Source of the DNA: Ovoidimarina sp050299695
GTDB lineage: Bacteria > Pseudomonadota > Alphaproteobacteria > Rhodobacterales > Rhodobacteraceae
Direction: 5' to 3'
Length of the DNA: 64,000 nt
Assembly: GCA_050299695.1 (NCBI GenBank)
Contig: JBNKWI010000005.1
Coordinates: forward strand, 1 to 64,000
Positions within the stretch are counted from its first letter, which is position 1. Each line of letters opens with the position of its first letter. The notes below the pieces were generated by a model. It worked only from the letters and a program-made list of their open reading frames with translations. It ran no database searches and had not been told where the DNA came from. Of the stretch, positions 34,078 to 46,158 are shown piece by piece. Position numbers and translations under genes: made by a program.

Positions 34078-34797
34078 ATGCCGGAAAAGATCGAAGACAT
34101 CCTCATGAACCGACCGCCTACGGCGGACCGCCCGCTGCTCGGCCAGACCGTCCTGGTGATCGAGGACAGCCGCTTCGCCTCCGAAGCGCTCCGCCTCATG
34201 TGCCTGCGCTCCGGCGCCCGGGTCCGCCGCGCCGACTGCCTGCGCACCGCGGCGCGGCACCTCTCGACCTACCGGCCCTCCATCGTGGTGATCGACCTCG
34301 GCCTCCCCGACGGCTCGGGGCTCGACCTGATCCGCGACCTTGCCGGGACCCGGCCGCGCATCCCGCTGATGCTCGCCACCTCGGGCGACGACACGCTGGA
34401 GCCGGCGGCGCGCGCGGCGGGGGCCGACGGCTTCCTCGCGAAGCCGCTCACCAGCCTCGGGCAGTTCCAGCAGATGGTGCTCGAGCTGATGCCCGTCGAT
34501 TGCCGCCCGAAAGGGCTGCGCCTCGTCACCGACGACCGGATCGCCCCCGACGCCATCGCCTTCCAGGACGACCTCGCCCATGCCGCCGCCGTGCTCAGCA
34601 GCAAGACCGACCTCAAGGTGATCGACTATCTCGCCCGCTTCATCGGCGGCGTCGCCCGCAGCGCCAACGACGCGCCCCTGGAGGCCGCCGCGCGCGATCT
34701 CGCGACCCGGGCCGAAACCGGTGCCGAAACCGCGCAATCGCTGAAGACCATCGCCGGGCTGGTCGACGAACGGCTCGCCCACCGCGCGGTGGTCTGA
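34078..34797 (+). CDS. Response-regulator receiver protein with helical C-terminal extension
   Basis: The 239-aa protein has a receiver domain at residues 22-135 with acidic pocket Glu29/Asp30, phospho-acceptor Asp73 (IVVIDLGLPDGSG), Thr101 and Lys122 (GFLAKPLTS). The remaining ~100 residues are helical and lack a DNA-binding, GGDEF or HPt motif that I recognise. No kinase gene is adjacent. It may serve the orphan symporter-kinase at 242 or another phosphorelay, but that is speculation. Confidence 0.87.
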   Translation: MPEKIEDILMNRPPTADRPLLGQTVLVIEDSRFASEALRLMCLRSGARVRRADCLRTAARHLSTYRPSIVVIDLGLPDGSGLDLIRDLAGTRPRIPLMLATSGDDTLEPAARAAGADGFLAKPLTSLGQFQQMVLELMPVDCRPKGLRLVTDDRIAPDAIAFQDDLAHAAAVLSSKTDLKVIDYLARFIGGVARSANDAPLEAAARDLATRAETGAETAQSLKTIAGLVDERLAHRAVV

Positions 34798-34821
34798 GAA
34801 CCGCCTCCTGTCGCGGGGGCC

Positions 34822-35523
34822 CTACGTCCCCGGATCTCGCGCCACCAGCACCGGCGCGGTCAGCGTCGAGAGGCTCTGCCGCTGCCGCCCCTCGCCGTCG
34901 AAATTCGCCGGGTCGAGCCAGGTCTCGAACGCCGCCTGAAGCGCCGGCCATTCCGCGTCGATCGCCGCGTACCAGGCGGTATCGCGGTTCCGCCCCTTCA
35001 CCACCGCCGCCTGCCGGAACACGCCCTCGTAGCTCAGCCCCAACCGCGCCGCCGCCCGCCGCGAGGGCCCGTTCAGCGCCTCGCATTTCCACTCGTAGCG
35101 GCGATAGCCCGCCCCGAAGGCCCAGCCCATCATCAGGGCCATCGCCTCGGTCGCCGCCCGGGTCCGCTGGAGCTCGGGCGAAAGATTGATATGTCCCACC
35201 TCGATCGACCCGGCCTCGGGCGCGATCCTCAGATAGCTCGCCACGCCGGCGGCCCGTCCGGTGTCCAGATCGCGCAGCGCGAAGAACAGCGGATCGGCAC
35301 CCCCCGCCACCGAGGCCACCCAGGCGCCATAGTCCGCCTCCGACCCGAACGGCCCGTAGGGCAGGTAGTCCCAGATCGCATCCGACGCCGCGTTGGCCGC
35401 GTGAAGCTCCGCCACATGCACCGGCGCCAGGGGCTCGAGCCGCACATAGCGCCCCGCCATCGCCACAGGCTCCGGGCGCGGCGGCGGGGACCAGCCTTCA
35501 ACGACAGGACCGAACTCGGGCAT
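34822..35523 (-). CDS. GNAT family N-acetyltransferase (RimJ/RimL-like)
   Basis: The 233-aa protein has the RimJ-type acetyltransferase pattern: GRYVRLEPLAPVHVAELH, GVASYLRIAPEAGSIEVGHINLSPELQRTRAATEAMALMM (acetyl-CoA loop) and WKCEALNGPSRRAAARLGLSYEGVFRQ. It probably acetylates an amine or protein N-terminus. The ATG at 35523 begins MPEFGPVVEGW. It converges on the receiver gene. Confidence 0.9.
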   Translation of the reverse strand: MPEFGPVVEGWSPPPRPEPVAMAGRYVRLEPLAPVHVAELHAANAASDAIWDYLPYGPFGSEADYGAWVASVAGGADPLFFALRDLDTGRAAGVASYLRIAPEAGSIEVGHINLSPELQRTRAATEAMALMMGWAFGAGYRRYEWKCEALNGPSRRAAARLGLSYEGVFRQAAVVKGRNRDTAWYAAIDAEWPALQAAFETWLDPANFDGEGRQRQSLSTLTAPVLVARDPGT

Positions 35524-35585
35524 TCCGGGATCTCCTCGACCGACAGCCCCTGACTGCCGCGAAACCGGCCCCGCCGCAAGTGCGC

Positions 35586-36686
35586 TCACCCGTCCGGCCG
35601 CGACGCCACCCCGCCGGTGATCCCCGCCGTCCGGAGCCGCACCAGCCGCCGCACCAGGTCGAACCACATCTGCGCCCCGAAGGTCACGCCGAAGGCGATC
35701 AGCACCCAGCCGAAAATCTGGCTCGGGCTCGGCACCGGCAGCGACTGGCCCGCCTCGCAATAGAACGGCACGACCAGATCGTTGAACCGCCCCGGCGCGT
35801 CGGCCCGGCAATCCCAGCCGATCTTCACATCGAGCACCGCGAGCTGCGCGACCGCGTAGTCCAGATCGCTGTTCAGCATCGCCAGCTTCTCCTCGCTGAC
35901 AAGCGGCCCCATCGCCACCGCCGCCGGCTGACCGCCCACCACGTCGCTCGCCTTCACCCTGTCCTCCAGCTCCTTCGAGCCCACCAGCCTGGCGATGGTG
36001 TCGATCTTCCCCGTGACATCGTCGGCGGTGATCATCCGGTCGGCATAGCTCAGGATGTCGATATTCGACCCCACCGCCAGCACGAAGCCGATGGCGAGAA
36101 GGTTCAGCTTGGTCCGCCTCAGATACCAGCCCGAGGCGCGGTCCATCACCTCGTCGAACTCCGCCTCGAGCCGCGTCACCATCGCGTCGAGCGTCTTGAC
36201 GCTCTCGGTCGGGATCCGCTTCAGGATCTCCGCGCCCACGCCCAGCTTCGCGGCGATCATGCTGCCCTCCTCCTCGCGGCCAAGCGCCCGGAAGGTCGTC
36301 TGCACCGAATGCACCGCCTCCTTCCGCGCCGCCTCGATCCGCTGGGTCAGCGCCCCGGCGAGCGGCCCGCGCTCGGCAAGAAGCTTCAGCATGGTCAGCG
36401 CATAGCGCCGCGCCTCGATCGCCGAGGGCCGGCGCTTGCCGTTCATCAGCACCCTGATATCCGGGTCTGCGTAGAATTTCTCCACCAGCTCCGCGGCCGT
36501 GGCCTTTCCGCCGCTCTTTTCCAGCTCGCGCTCCAGAAGCGTCTCCAGCGCCTGCACCAGCGACTTGCCCCGGAGCTGCATCAGCGTATCGGCGATGAAT
36601 TCGTTGACCGCGCTCGCGGCGATCGAGAACAGGATCAGGACCGCGCAGACGCCGATGGCGACGTCGACCAGAATGCCGAAATCCAT
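35586..36686 (-). CDS. Membrane protein of unknown function
   Basis: The 366-aa protein has a TM helix at residues 7-28 running into SAAVNEFIADTLMQLRGKSLVQALETLLERELE, a second near 200 (LNLLAIGFVLAVGSNIDIL) and a third near 325-345. Long helical, charged stretches fill the middle. Two cysteines (GWDCRAD, PFYCEAG) could be extracytoplasmic. I recognise no catalytic motif; the layout suggests a membrane scaffold or channel-like protein. It is probably a single-gene unit. Confidence 0.75.
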   Translation of the reverse strand: MDFGILVDVAIGVCAVLILFSIAASAVNEFIADTLMQLRGKSLVQALETLLERELEKSGGKATAAELVEKFYADPDIRVLMNGKRRPSAIEARRYALTMLKLLAERGPLAGALTQRIEAARKEAVHSVQTTFRALGREEEGSMIAAKLGVGAEILKRIPTESVKTLDAMVTRLEAEFDEVMDRASGWYLRRTKLNLLAIGFVLAVGSNIDILSYADRMITADDVTGKIDTIARLVGSKELEDRVKASDVVGGQPAAVAMGPLVSEEKLAMLNSDLDYAVAQLAVLDVKIGWDCRADAPGRFNDLVVPFYCEAGQSLPVPSPSQIFGWVLIAFGVTFGAQMWFDLVRRLVRLRTAGITGGVASRPDG

Positions 36687-36808
36687 AAATACCTCCTCGC
36701 CGCGCCGCGTGAGGTCAAATGCCCGTCGGAACGGCAGAAATGCGTTTCACCAATAGGTTGAACGTATCACGGGTGCCTGCGCGCGAGAAGCCGTTCCGCG
36801 CGCAACCC

Positions 36809-37315
36809 TCAGAACCGGAACCCGCGCGGGTATTCGTGCAGCCCGTCGAAATCGCCCTTGCCGATCTCCAGCCCGCCCTCGCGCAGCACCGCGAAGCCCA
36901 TCGAGAGGTGGAACAGGAAATTCGGCATCGCGAAAAGCCACAGGTACTCGGCACCGCTCTGGCTCAGATCCGCGAAACCGGCGCGATGCGCGATCCGGCG
37001 GGTCTCCGCGCCCTCGAATTCCGCCGGTTCCAGCGCGTTCAGCCCCGCCCGCGCCTGTGCGAGGCGCCCCCGCACCCCCGCAAGATCCATCGCCGCATCG
37101 GGAAACTCCGGCACCTCGCGGCCGGCGAGCGGATAGCTCCCCCGCAGCGAAAACCCCGCCGCCGAGGCGAATTGCTGGCCGCCGGTGAACATGTCAGGCG
37201 CGAGCCGCGCCTCCAAAAGCTCCGGCCGGCCCTCCACCGCGTTCAGAAGCCCGTCCACCCGCGCGAGATAGTGCAGGAAGACCGGCACCGAAGCCTCGTA
37301 GAGCGCGGGGGGCAT
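36809..37315 (-). CDS. DUF1993 family protein
   Basis: The 168-aa protein fits DUF1993, a four-helix DinB-like family: an N-terminal YEASVPVFLHYLARVDGLLN, then LAPDMFTGGQQFASAAGFSLRGSYPLAG and LFAMPNFLFHLSMGFAVLREGG. DinB-type folds often bind a metal through histidines, but only His153-type residues near the end are evident here. The ATG at 37315 lies 6 bp after the aspS stop on the same strand, so it is probably co-transcribed with aspS. Confidence 0.85.
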   Translation of the reverse strand: MPPALYEASVPVFLHYLARVDGLLNAVEGRPELLEARLAPDMFTGGQQFASAAGFSLRGSYPLAGREVPEFPDAAMDLAGVRGRLAQARAGLNALEPAEFEGAETRRIAHRAGFADLSQSGAEYLWLFAMPNFLFHLSMGFAVLREGGLEIGKGDFDGLHEYPRGFRF

Positions 37316-37320
37316 GGGCG

Positions 37321-39309
37321 TCACTCCTTCGGCAGCACCCGCAGCCCCAGCTCCATCAGCTGCTCGGGCGTGGGCTCGGACGGCGCGCCCATCATCAGGT
37401 CCTCGGCGCGCTGGTTCATCGGGAACATGATGACCTCGCGGATATTCGCCTCGTCGGCCAGCAGCATCACCATCCGGTCGATCCCGAGCGCGCAACCCCC
37501 GTGCGGCGGCGCGCCATAGCGGAACGCGTTGACCATGCCGCCGAAGCGCCGCCGAACCTCGTCCTCGCCATAGCCCGCCAGTTCGAAGGCCTTGAACATG
37601 ATCTCCGGCTTGTGGTTCCGGATCGCCCCCGAAACCAGCTCGTAGCCGTTGCAGGCCAGGTCGTACTGGTAACCCAGCACGTCGAGCGGATCGCCGTCGA
37701 GCGCCTCCAGCCCGCCCTGCGGCATCGAGAACGGGTTATGCGAGAAATCGATCTTCCCGCTCTCCGCGTCCTTCTCGTACATCGGGAAATCGACGATCCA
37801 GGCAAAGGCGAAACGGTCCTTGTCGGTCAGCCCCAGCTCCTCGCCGATCACGGTCCGCGCCCGCCCCGCCACCGCCTCGAACGCCGCCGGCTTGCCGCCG
37901 AGGAAGAACGCGGCGTCACCGACACCGAGGCCAAGCTGCTGGCGGATCGCCTCGGTGCGTTTCTGACCGATATTCTTAGCAAGAGGGCCGGAAGCTTCCA
38001 TTTCGCCGCGCATGGGGAAATGAATCCTTTGTTCTTCTGCAGCAGTCTTGAGATCCAGAGCGTCGCCGTCTCGGATTAACTTTACAATTTCTAGGAGTTT
38101 TTCCGAAGCTCCAGGAAATCCGCCACCGTGGTCACCCGCGAGAATTTCTTGCAGAAGCTTCTCATCGACTTGGCGGCTTTCGATCCACTGAGTGATCTCC
38201 TCGCCGACGCCACTCGCACTAACCACCTCCCGCCAGAAGATATACCCCATCCCCGGCAGGCCTTCCTTCTGGGCATAGGCGTTCATCCGGTCGCAGAACT
38301 TGCGCGACCCGCCGGTCGGCGCCGGGATCGCCCGGATCTCGGTCCCCTCCTGCTCCAGGAGCTTGGCGAAGATCGCGAAGCCCGAGCCGCGGAAATGCTC
38401 GGAAACGTCCTGCATCTCGATCGGGTTCCGAAGGTCCGGCTTGTCGGTCCCGTATTTCAGCGCCGCGTCCGCATAGGAGATCCGCGGCCACTCGGCATCC
38501 ACCCGGCGCCCGCCACCGAACGCCTCGAAGGCGCCCTTCAGCACCGGCTCGACAGCGGCAAACACGTCGTCCTGCGAAACGAAACTCATCTCCAGGTCGA
38601 GCTGGTAGAAATCCGTCGGCGACCGGTCGGCACGCGGATCCTCATCGCGGAAACAGGGCGCGATCTGAAAATAGCGGTCGAAGCCCGCCACCATGATGAG
38701 CTGCTTGAACTGCTGCGGCGCCTGCGGCAGCGCGTAGAACTTGCCCGGATGCAGCCGCGACGGCACCAGGAAGTCCCGCGCGCCCTCAGGGCTCGACGCG
38801 GTGATGATCGGTGTCTGGAACTCGGTGAAGCCCGTCTCCCACATCCGGTTCCGAAGATCGCGAATGACGGCAGACCGCAGCATGATGTTGTCATGCAGCC
38901 CTTGCCGCCTGAGGTCGAGGAACCGGTAGCGCAGCCGCGTCTCCTCCGGGTATTCCTGATCCCCGAACACGGTCAGCGGCAACTCCTCCGCCGCTCCCAG
39001 CACCTCGAGATCGCGGATATAGACCTCGATCTCGCCCGTCGCGAGCTTCGGGTTCACCAGATCGGCCGCCCGCGCCTTCACCACCCCGTCGATCCGGACG
39101 CACCATTCCGAGCGGACCTTCTCGACCTCGGCAAAGACCGGGCTGTCGGAATCCGCCAGCACCTGGGTGATGCCGTAATGGTCGCGCAGGTCGATGAACA
39201 GCACCCCGCCATGGTCGCGGACCCGGTGGACCCAGCCCGACAGGCGGACGGTCTCTCCCACATGGGCGGCATTCAGATCGGCGCAGGTATGGCTGCGATA
39301 GGCGTGCAT
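37321..39309 (-). CDS. aspS: Aspartate--tRNA ligase with extra ~75-residue insert
   Basis: The 662-aa enzyme charges tRNA with aspartate. The order is anticodon-binding OB fold (residues 1-105), class II motif 2 (FRDEDPRADRSPTDFYQLD), a GAD insertion domain (about 290-480) and motif 3 (GGCALGIDRMVMLL). Bacterial AspRS is usually about 590 residues. Here, between GMGYIFWRE and ASGPLAKNIG, which are nearly contiguous in relatives I recall, lie about 75 extra residues (361-437, DNA 37999-38229) in AT-richer codons. The ATG at 39309 begins MHAYRSHTCA. It leads the DUF1993 gene. Confidence 0.95.
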   Translation of the reverse strand: MHAYRSHTCADLNAAHVGETVRLSGWVHRVRDHGGVLFIDLRDHYGITQVLADSDSPVFAEVEKVRSEWCVRIDGVVKARAADLVNPKLATGEIEVYIRDLEVLGAAEELPLTVFGDQEYPEETRLRYRFLDLRRQGLHDNIMLRSAVIRDLRNRMWETGFTEFQTPIITASSPEGARDFLVPSRLHPGKFYALPQAPQQFKQLIMVAGFDRYFQIAPCFRDEDPRADRSPTDFYQLDLEMSFVSQDDVFAAVEPVLKGAFEAFGGGRRVDAEWPRISYADAALKYGTDKPDLRNPIEMQDVSEHFRGSGFAIFAKLLEQEGTEIRAIPAPTGGSRKFCDRMNAYAQKEGLPGMGYIFWREVVSASGVGEEITQWIESRQVDEKLLQEILAGDHGGGFPGASEKLLEIVKLIRDGDALDLKTAAEEQRIHFPMRGEMEASGPLAKNIGQKRTEAIRQQLGLGVGDAAFFLGGKPAAFEAVAGRARTVIGEELGLTDKDRFAFAWIVDFPMYEKDAESGKIDFSHNPFSMPQGGLEALDGDPLDVLGYQYDLACNGYELVSGAIRNHKPEIMFKAFELAGYGEDEVRRRFGGMVNAFRYGAPPHGGCALGIDRMVMLLADEANIREVIMFPMNQRAEDLMMGAPSEPTPEQLMELGLRVLPKE

Positions 39310-39486
39310 GGGCTGTCCCCGGACGGCATTGACTGGTCGGCGCCGATACATACGGGCCGGGGCCGGAAGTCAAGGCGCGTGGCAAAGCCCGGTCCGGGTC
39401 CGAAAGGCTCCACATTGCCGCCCCAATCGGCGAATAGAGCGTTTCCCGTTCGGAACCAATCCCGATCACACCGCCCCGGGGGCCCG

Positions 39487-40764
39487 ATGGCGCGCCAGAC
39501 CCTTTATGTCCTGCTCCTGATCGCCTTCGCCGCGGTCCTCTCCGCCTTGCGCAACATGGGCGAGACCTCGCCCGATCTGCTTGCCACCTGGATGGCCGGG
39601 CTCAACTTCGCCCGCGGCAGTTTCGACCAGATCTATGCTCCCGCCGGCCCCGTCTTTGACATGTACCCGCCCGACGCCTGGATCGCCGAGCTCCGCGCCG
39701 GGGGCCATGACGGGGCGATCTTTCCGTTCATCTACCCGCCGCTCTGGGCCTGGGGCGCGTCCTGGCTGACCGGGGTCACCAGCTATTCCAGCGTGATCGC
39801 CGTCGCAAATGTCGTGAACCCCGCCCTTCTCGGGCTGACGCTGTGGCTCGCGGCGCGCGCCGCCCGCTGCCCGCTGCCCGAGCCCGGCTACGTCGCCATC
39901 GGCCTTGCCGCCTTCTTCCTGACCGCAATTTCGCTGGTCGCGCTCGAGCAGAACCAGCCGCAGATCCTCGTCGCCTTTCTCACGGTGCTCGCGGCCGAAC
40001 GCACCGCGCGCGGAGCCCCACGCAGCGCCGGAGCGGCGCTGGCGCTGGCGGCCTCGATCAAGCTCTACCCGGCGTTCTTCGCGCTGATCTGGCTGGCGCG
40101 CGGCGAGCGCCGCGCCCTGGCCGGGTTCATCCTCGCGGGTGCGGGCCTCGCCCTCCTTTCGCTCGCCGTCGCCGGCTGGCCGCTGCACGCGGCGTTCCTC
40201 GCCCAGATCCGCACGATCTCGGGCTCCACGCTGGTCACTTCCTTCACCTACGACCTCGACGCGGTCGCGGCGAAATATCTGTTCGCCGATGCGATGACCT
40301 TCGTGCCCGACCTCCTGCCGGATTCGGATGCCGGCTGGCTGGTCCTCGCGAAGCCCACGCTCTGGACGGTCGCCGACGCCGCCCTCCTCCTCGCCACCCT
40401 CGCCGGCCTCACGCGCCTCGCCCGCAAGAGCCGCGACCCGCTGGTCTGGCCCCTCGCCATCACGCTCACGGCACTGGTGAGCCCGCTCAGCTGGGGCTAC
40501 CACTATCTTGCCGCCCTCGCCTTCCTGCCCGCGCTGCTTCCCCGGCTGGGCCACGCGCGCTTCGTTCTAACCGGTGTGCTTTTGCTCTTTCCGTCAAATC
40601 CCGGCTACATCCTGAGCGACCTGCCGGTGCTCGACTATCATCGTTGGTCGCCATTCCTCGGCACCCTCGCAATGGCGGGCTACGCGGCGATGCTCCTTAC
40701 CCTGATCCTCCGTCCCCAGGACGCACCAGACCGGCCCTTGCGCTCCGACCCCGCCCCGCTATAA
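39487..40764 (+). CDS. GT87-family membrane mannosyltransferase-like protein
   Basis: The 425-aa protein has about ten TM helices and the GT87 (DUF2029) pattern: a luminal loop after TM1 (YAPAGPVFDMYPPD), FIYPPLWAWGASWL, EQNQPQILVAFLTVLAAERTARG, SIKLYPAFFALIWLARGERRA and LVSPLSWGYHYL. Family members use polyprenyl-linked sugars, for example mannosyl donors, on the periplasmic side. The acceptor here is unknown. It diverges from aspS and is followed 56 bp later by carB. Confidence 0.85.
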   Translation: MARQTLYVLLLIAFAAVLSALRNMGETSPDLLATWMAGLNFARGSFDQIYAPAGPVFDMYPPDAWIAELRAGGHDGAIFPFIYPPLWAWGASWLTGVTSYSSVIAVANVVNPALLGLTLWLAARAARCPLPEPGYVAIGLAAFFLTAISLVALEQNQPQILVAFLTVLAAERTARGAPRSAGAALALAASIKLYPAFFALIWLARGERRALAGFILAGAGLALLSLAVAGWPLHAAFLAQIRTISGSTLVTSFTYDLDAVAAKYLFADAMTFVPDLLPDSDAGWLVLAKPTLWTVADAALLLATLAGLTRLARKSRDPLVWPLAITLTALVSPLSWGYHYLAALAFLPALLPRLGHARFVLTGVLLLFPSNPGYILSDLPVLDYHRWSPFLGTLAMAGYAAMLLTLILRPQDAPDRPLRSDPAPL

Positions 40765-40820
40765 CGCCGCCAATTTGCGCGCGGGGACCGTCCCCGCGCG
40801 GCGAGCGTACGAGGGGCCCC

Positions 40821-44150
<3,330 letters not shown>

Positions 44151-44579
44151 CCTCGCACTTTGCTACCAGATGGTGAGTGTGCGCTCTGATTTTTAGCGAC
44201 AACTCGTACAAACGTCACCATGTTGGCGATCCGGTACTACACCAGCCGAAATCCTGTAGAAACCTATGGAAAACCCGTTGAAATCCTGTTGACAGAATCC
44301 AGCAATAGTACTATTCGTCGCAAATAGCGATATATGAGCCTAGGGGCGCTCTATGTTGCGGGTTTTCCATTGACATATCTATATCTCGTGGACCAGTGTA
44401 TATGCGACTGGTCTGGACGAGTCGCGCCGCCAAGGTGGTCAGACCAAGGCGGCGCATTGTTCAGGTCCCGCGTTCTTCCTAGAGGGTTGGCGCGGTACGT
44501 TGGTGAACGCGCCGATCTGAACTCTTCGGCGCCAGCTAGTCAATACAGCCCTCTTAACAATCCCAAGGAGGGCGACAAA
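44151..44579. other. Lower-GC leader region between carB and the small-gene pair
   Basis: This 429-bp stretch is clearly AT-richer than its surroundings. It contains a 10-bp direct repeat gaaatcctgt (44248-44257 and 44280-44289) and a perfect TTGACA at 44289-44294; 17 bp downstream is TATTCG, a weak -10. A reading frame from 44334 enters the Cys-rich gene but has no ribosome site and no recognisable content, so I treat it as leader rather than gene. Confidence 0.5.
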
Positions 44580-44792
44580 GTGCCCAATTACTGCGTAAAT
44601 ACAAATCCTCAATCAGACGGCTATCATGAGGTTCACTTGGACGACAATAGTTGTCCATTTCCGCCAGAACCTGTGAACCGACGATCCTTGGGGTGGCATC
44701 CCGATTGCCAATCGGCGGTCGCTGCGGCCAAGAACCTCTACGTGAAGTCCGACGGCTGCGCTTACTGCGTACCAACTTGCCATACAAGATAG
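44580..44792 (+). CDS. Small Cys-rich protein (70 aa), unknown function
   Basis: The product starts at GTG 44580, seven bases after a strong AAGGAGGG site, and begins (V)PNYCVNTNPQSDGYHEVH. Six cysteines (5, 25, 43, 60, 63, 67) and the ending CAYCVPTCHTR suggest a metal or disulfide-stabilised mini-domain. I recall similar short NYCVNTN... proteins in many bacteria, without an assigned role. It sits in an AT-rich island and is followed 9 bp later by a 57-aa basic protein, so the two form an operon. A longer frame to 44334 is unlikely to be used. Confidence 0.75.
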   Translation: MPNYCVNTNPQSDGYHEVHLDDNSCPFPPEPVNRRSLGWHPDCQSAVAAAKNLYVKSDGCAYCVPTCHTR

Positions 44793-44801
44793 GAGGCATC
44801 T

Positions 44802-44975
44802 ATGGCCACGAACAAGCCTTACGGAGACGGGAAACGCGTTGGCGCTGTGAAGGGAAGATCGCAGACAACAACGCCATCTGGACACTTCGTGAAGCGCGAT
44901 ACTTCGACCGGGCGCTTCATGGACGTGAAAACATCATCCAAAACGCCGTTCAAGGGCGTGCGGAAGGAAAAATGA
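44802..44975 (+). CDS. Small basic protein (57 aa) paired with the Cys-rich protein
   Basis: This gene starts at ATG 44802 behind AGGAGG. It encodes MATNKPYGDGKRVGAVKGRS, then a Lys/Arg/Thr-rich stretch with FVKRDTSTGRFMDVKTSS and ends FKGVRKEK. Similar KRxGAVKGRSQ...TGRFMDVK proteins are familiar as hypothetical small basic proteins beside Cys-rich partners; the family resembles DUF3892-neighbourhood proteins, but I cannot name it securely. The composition would suit nucleic-acid binding. It is shorter than usual gene-finder limits. A 10-bp inverted repeat follows 7 bp after the stop. Confidence 0.7.
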   Translation: MATNKPYGDGKRVGAVKGRSQTTTPSGHFVKRDTSTGRFMDVKTSSKTPFKGVRKEK

Positions 44976-44982
44976 GACTGGG

Positions 44983-45023
44983 CTAGCACGACCAAGCGGC
45001 AACCATCCACAACGTCGTGCTAG
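44983..45023 (+). terminator. Inverted repeat after the small-gene pair
   Basis: CTAGCACGAC (44983-44992) and GTCGTGCTAG (45014-45023) form a perfect 10-bp stem with a 21-nt loop. A second small stem, CCCAA-GT-TTGGG, lies at 45025-45036. It separates the island from the convergent glycerol-type transporter genes and could terminate both. Confidence 0.6.
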
Positions 45024-45140
45024 ACCCAAGTTTGGGGCTATAGAAAATGCCTCGGCTCGCGCAAAGCCAATTCGCGCCGCGAAATCGAATCCAAACCGCA
45101 AGACACCTGCCCTTCTTCGCCTCCTGATCCATGCCGCCCC

Positions 45141-46157
45141 TCACAGCAGGCGCACGCCTTCCCCGTCGAAGTGGAACACCCGCTCCGGGCTGAACCCGAG
45201 GCGCAGCGACTGTCCCTCCTCGATGGCATGCTGCCCGAAGAGCCGCGCGGTGATCTGGTGAGCGCCAACATGGGCGATCACATTGGTGTCGCCGCCGAGC
45301 CGCTCCACATGGCTCACCTGCGCCGCGAGCGCACCGTCCTCGGCGAGGAAGAGATCCTCCGGCCGCACGCCCATGGTCCGCCCGTCGCCCTCGCGCACCA
45401 ACCCGGCGGGAAAGAAGTTCATCGCGGGCGAACCGAGGAACCCCGCCACGAACCGGTTGGCGGGATCGTTGTAGAGCGCCATCGGGCTGCCGATCTGCTC
45501 GACCCGCCCGTCGCGGAGGACGACGATCTTGTCGGCCAGTGTCATCGCCTCGGTCTGGTCGTGGGTGACGTAGATCATCGTCGCCTTCACCCGCTGGTGC
45601 AGCTCCTTGAGCTTGGAGCGGAGCTTCCACTTGAGATGCGGGTCGATCACCGTCAGCGGTTCGTCGAACATCACCACGTTCACGTCGTCGCGGACGAGGC
45701 CGCGGCCCATGGAGATCTTCTGCTTGTTGTCGGGGCTGAGGCCGGAGGCGCGGGTGTCGAGCATCTCGGTGACTTCGAGCATCTCGGCGATGGCGCCGAC
45801 GCGCCGCGCGATGGTGGCGGCATCGACGCCGCGGTTCTTGAGCGGGAAGGCCAGGTTCTGGCGCACCGTCATGGTGTCGTAGATCACCGGGAACTGGAAT
45901 ACCTGGGCGATGTTGCGGCGGTCGGGCGGGAGCGTGGTGACGTCGGCGTCGTCGAACAGGATCCGGCCTTCGGAAGGGGTCAGGAGGCCCGAGATGATGT
46001 TGAGGAGCGTGGACTTGCCACAGCCCGAGGGGCCCAAGAGCGCATAGGCGCCGCCGTCGCGCCAGGTGACGTCGAGGCCCTTGAGCGCGTAGTCGTCCGG
46101 GCCCGAGGGCGCGGGGAAGTAGCTGTGGCGGAGCTTTTCGAGGGTGATGCGGGCCAT
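45141..46157 (-). CDS. glpT: Glycerol-type ABC transporter ATPase (GlpT-like)
   Basis: The 338-aa MalK/UgpC-class ATPase has Walker A GPSGCGKST, an unusual signature LSPDNKQKISMGRG in place of LSGGQ, and Walker B VVMFDEPLTVID, followed by a TOBE-type C-terminal regulatory domain. The degenerate signature and its pairing with a second distinct ATPase match the two-ATPase glycerol importer described in Rhizobium (glpSTPQUV). The symbol is by analogy; this is not the E. coli GlpT antiporter. It begins 1 bp after the glpS-like stop. No permease gene follows it; the low-GC island lies downstream. Confidence 0.82.
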   Translation of the reverse strand: MARITLEKLRHSYFPAPSGPDDYALKGLDVTWRDGGAYALLGPSGCGKSTLLNIISGLLTPSEGRILFDDADVTTLPPDRRNIAQVFQFPVIYDTMTVRQNLAFPLKNRGVDAATIARRVGAIAEMLEVTEMLDTRASGLSPDNKQKISMGRGLVRDDVNVVMFDEPLTVIDPHLKWKLRSKLKELHQRVKATMIYVTHDQTEAMTLADKIVVLRDGRVEQIGSPMALYNDPANRFVAGFLGSPAMNFFPAGLVREGDGRTMGVRPEDLFLAEDGALAAQVSHVERLGGDTNVIAHVGAHQITARLFGQHAIEEGQSLRLGFSPERVFHFDGEGVRLL

Positions 46158-46158
46158 G

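Noticed and set aside
37999..38229. Intein or frameshift explanation for the aspS insert
   Set aside because: The insert is far too short for an intein, lacks splice-junction Cys/Ser and His-Asn residues, and the frame is open and consistent throughout.
44334..44579. N-terminal extension of the Cys-rich protein from 44334
   Set aside because: No ribosome site, no family content, and a strong Shine-Dalgarno site lies directly before the GTG at 44580.
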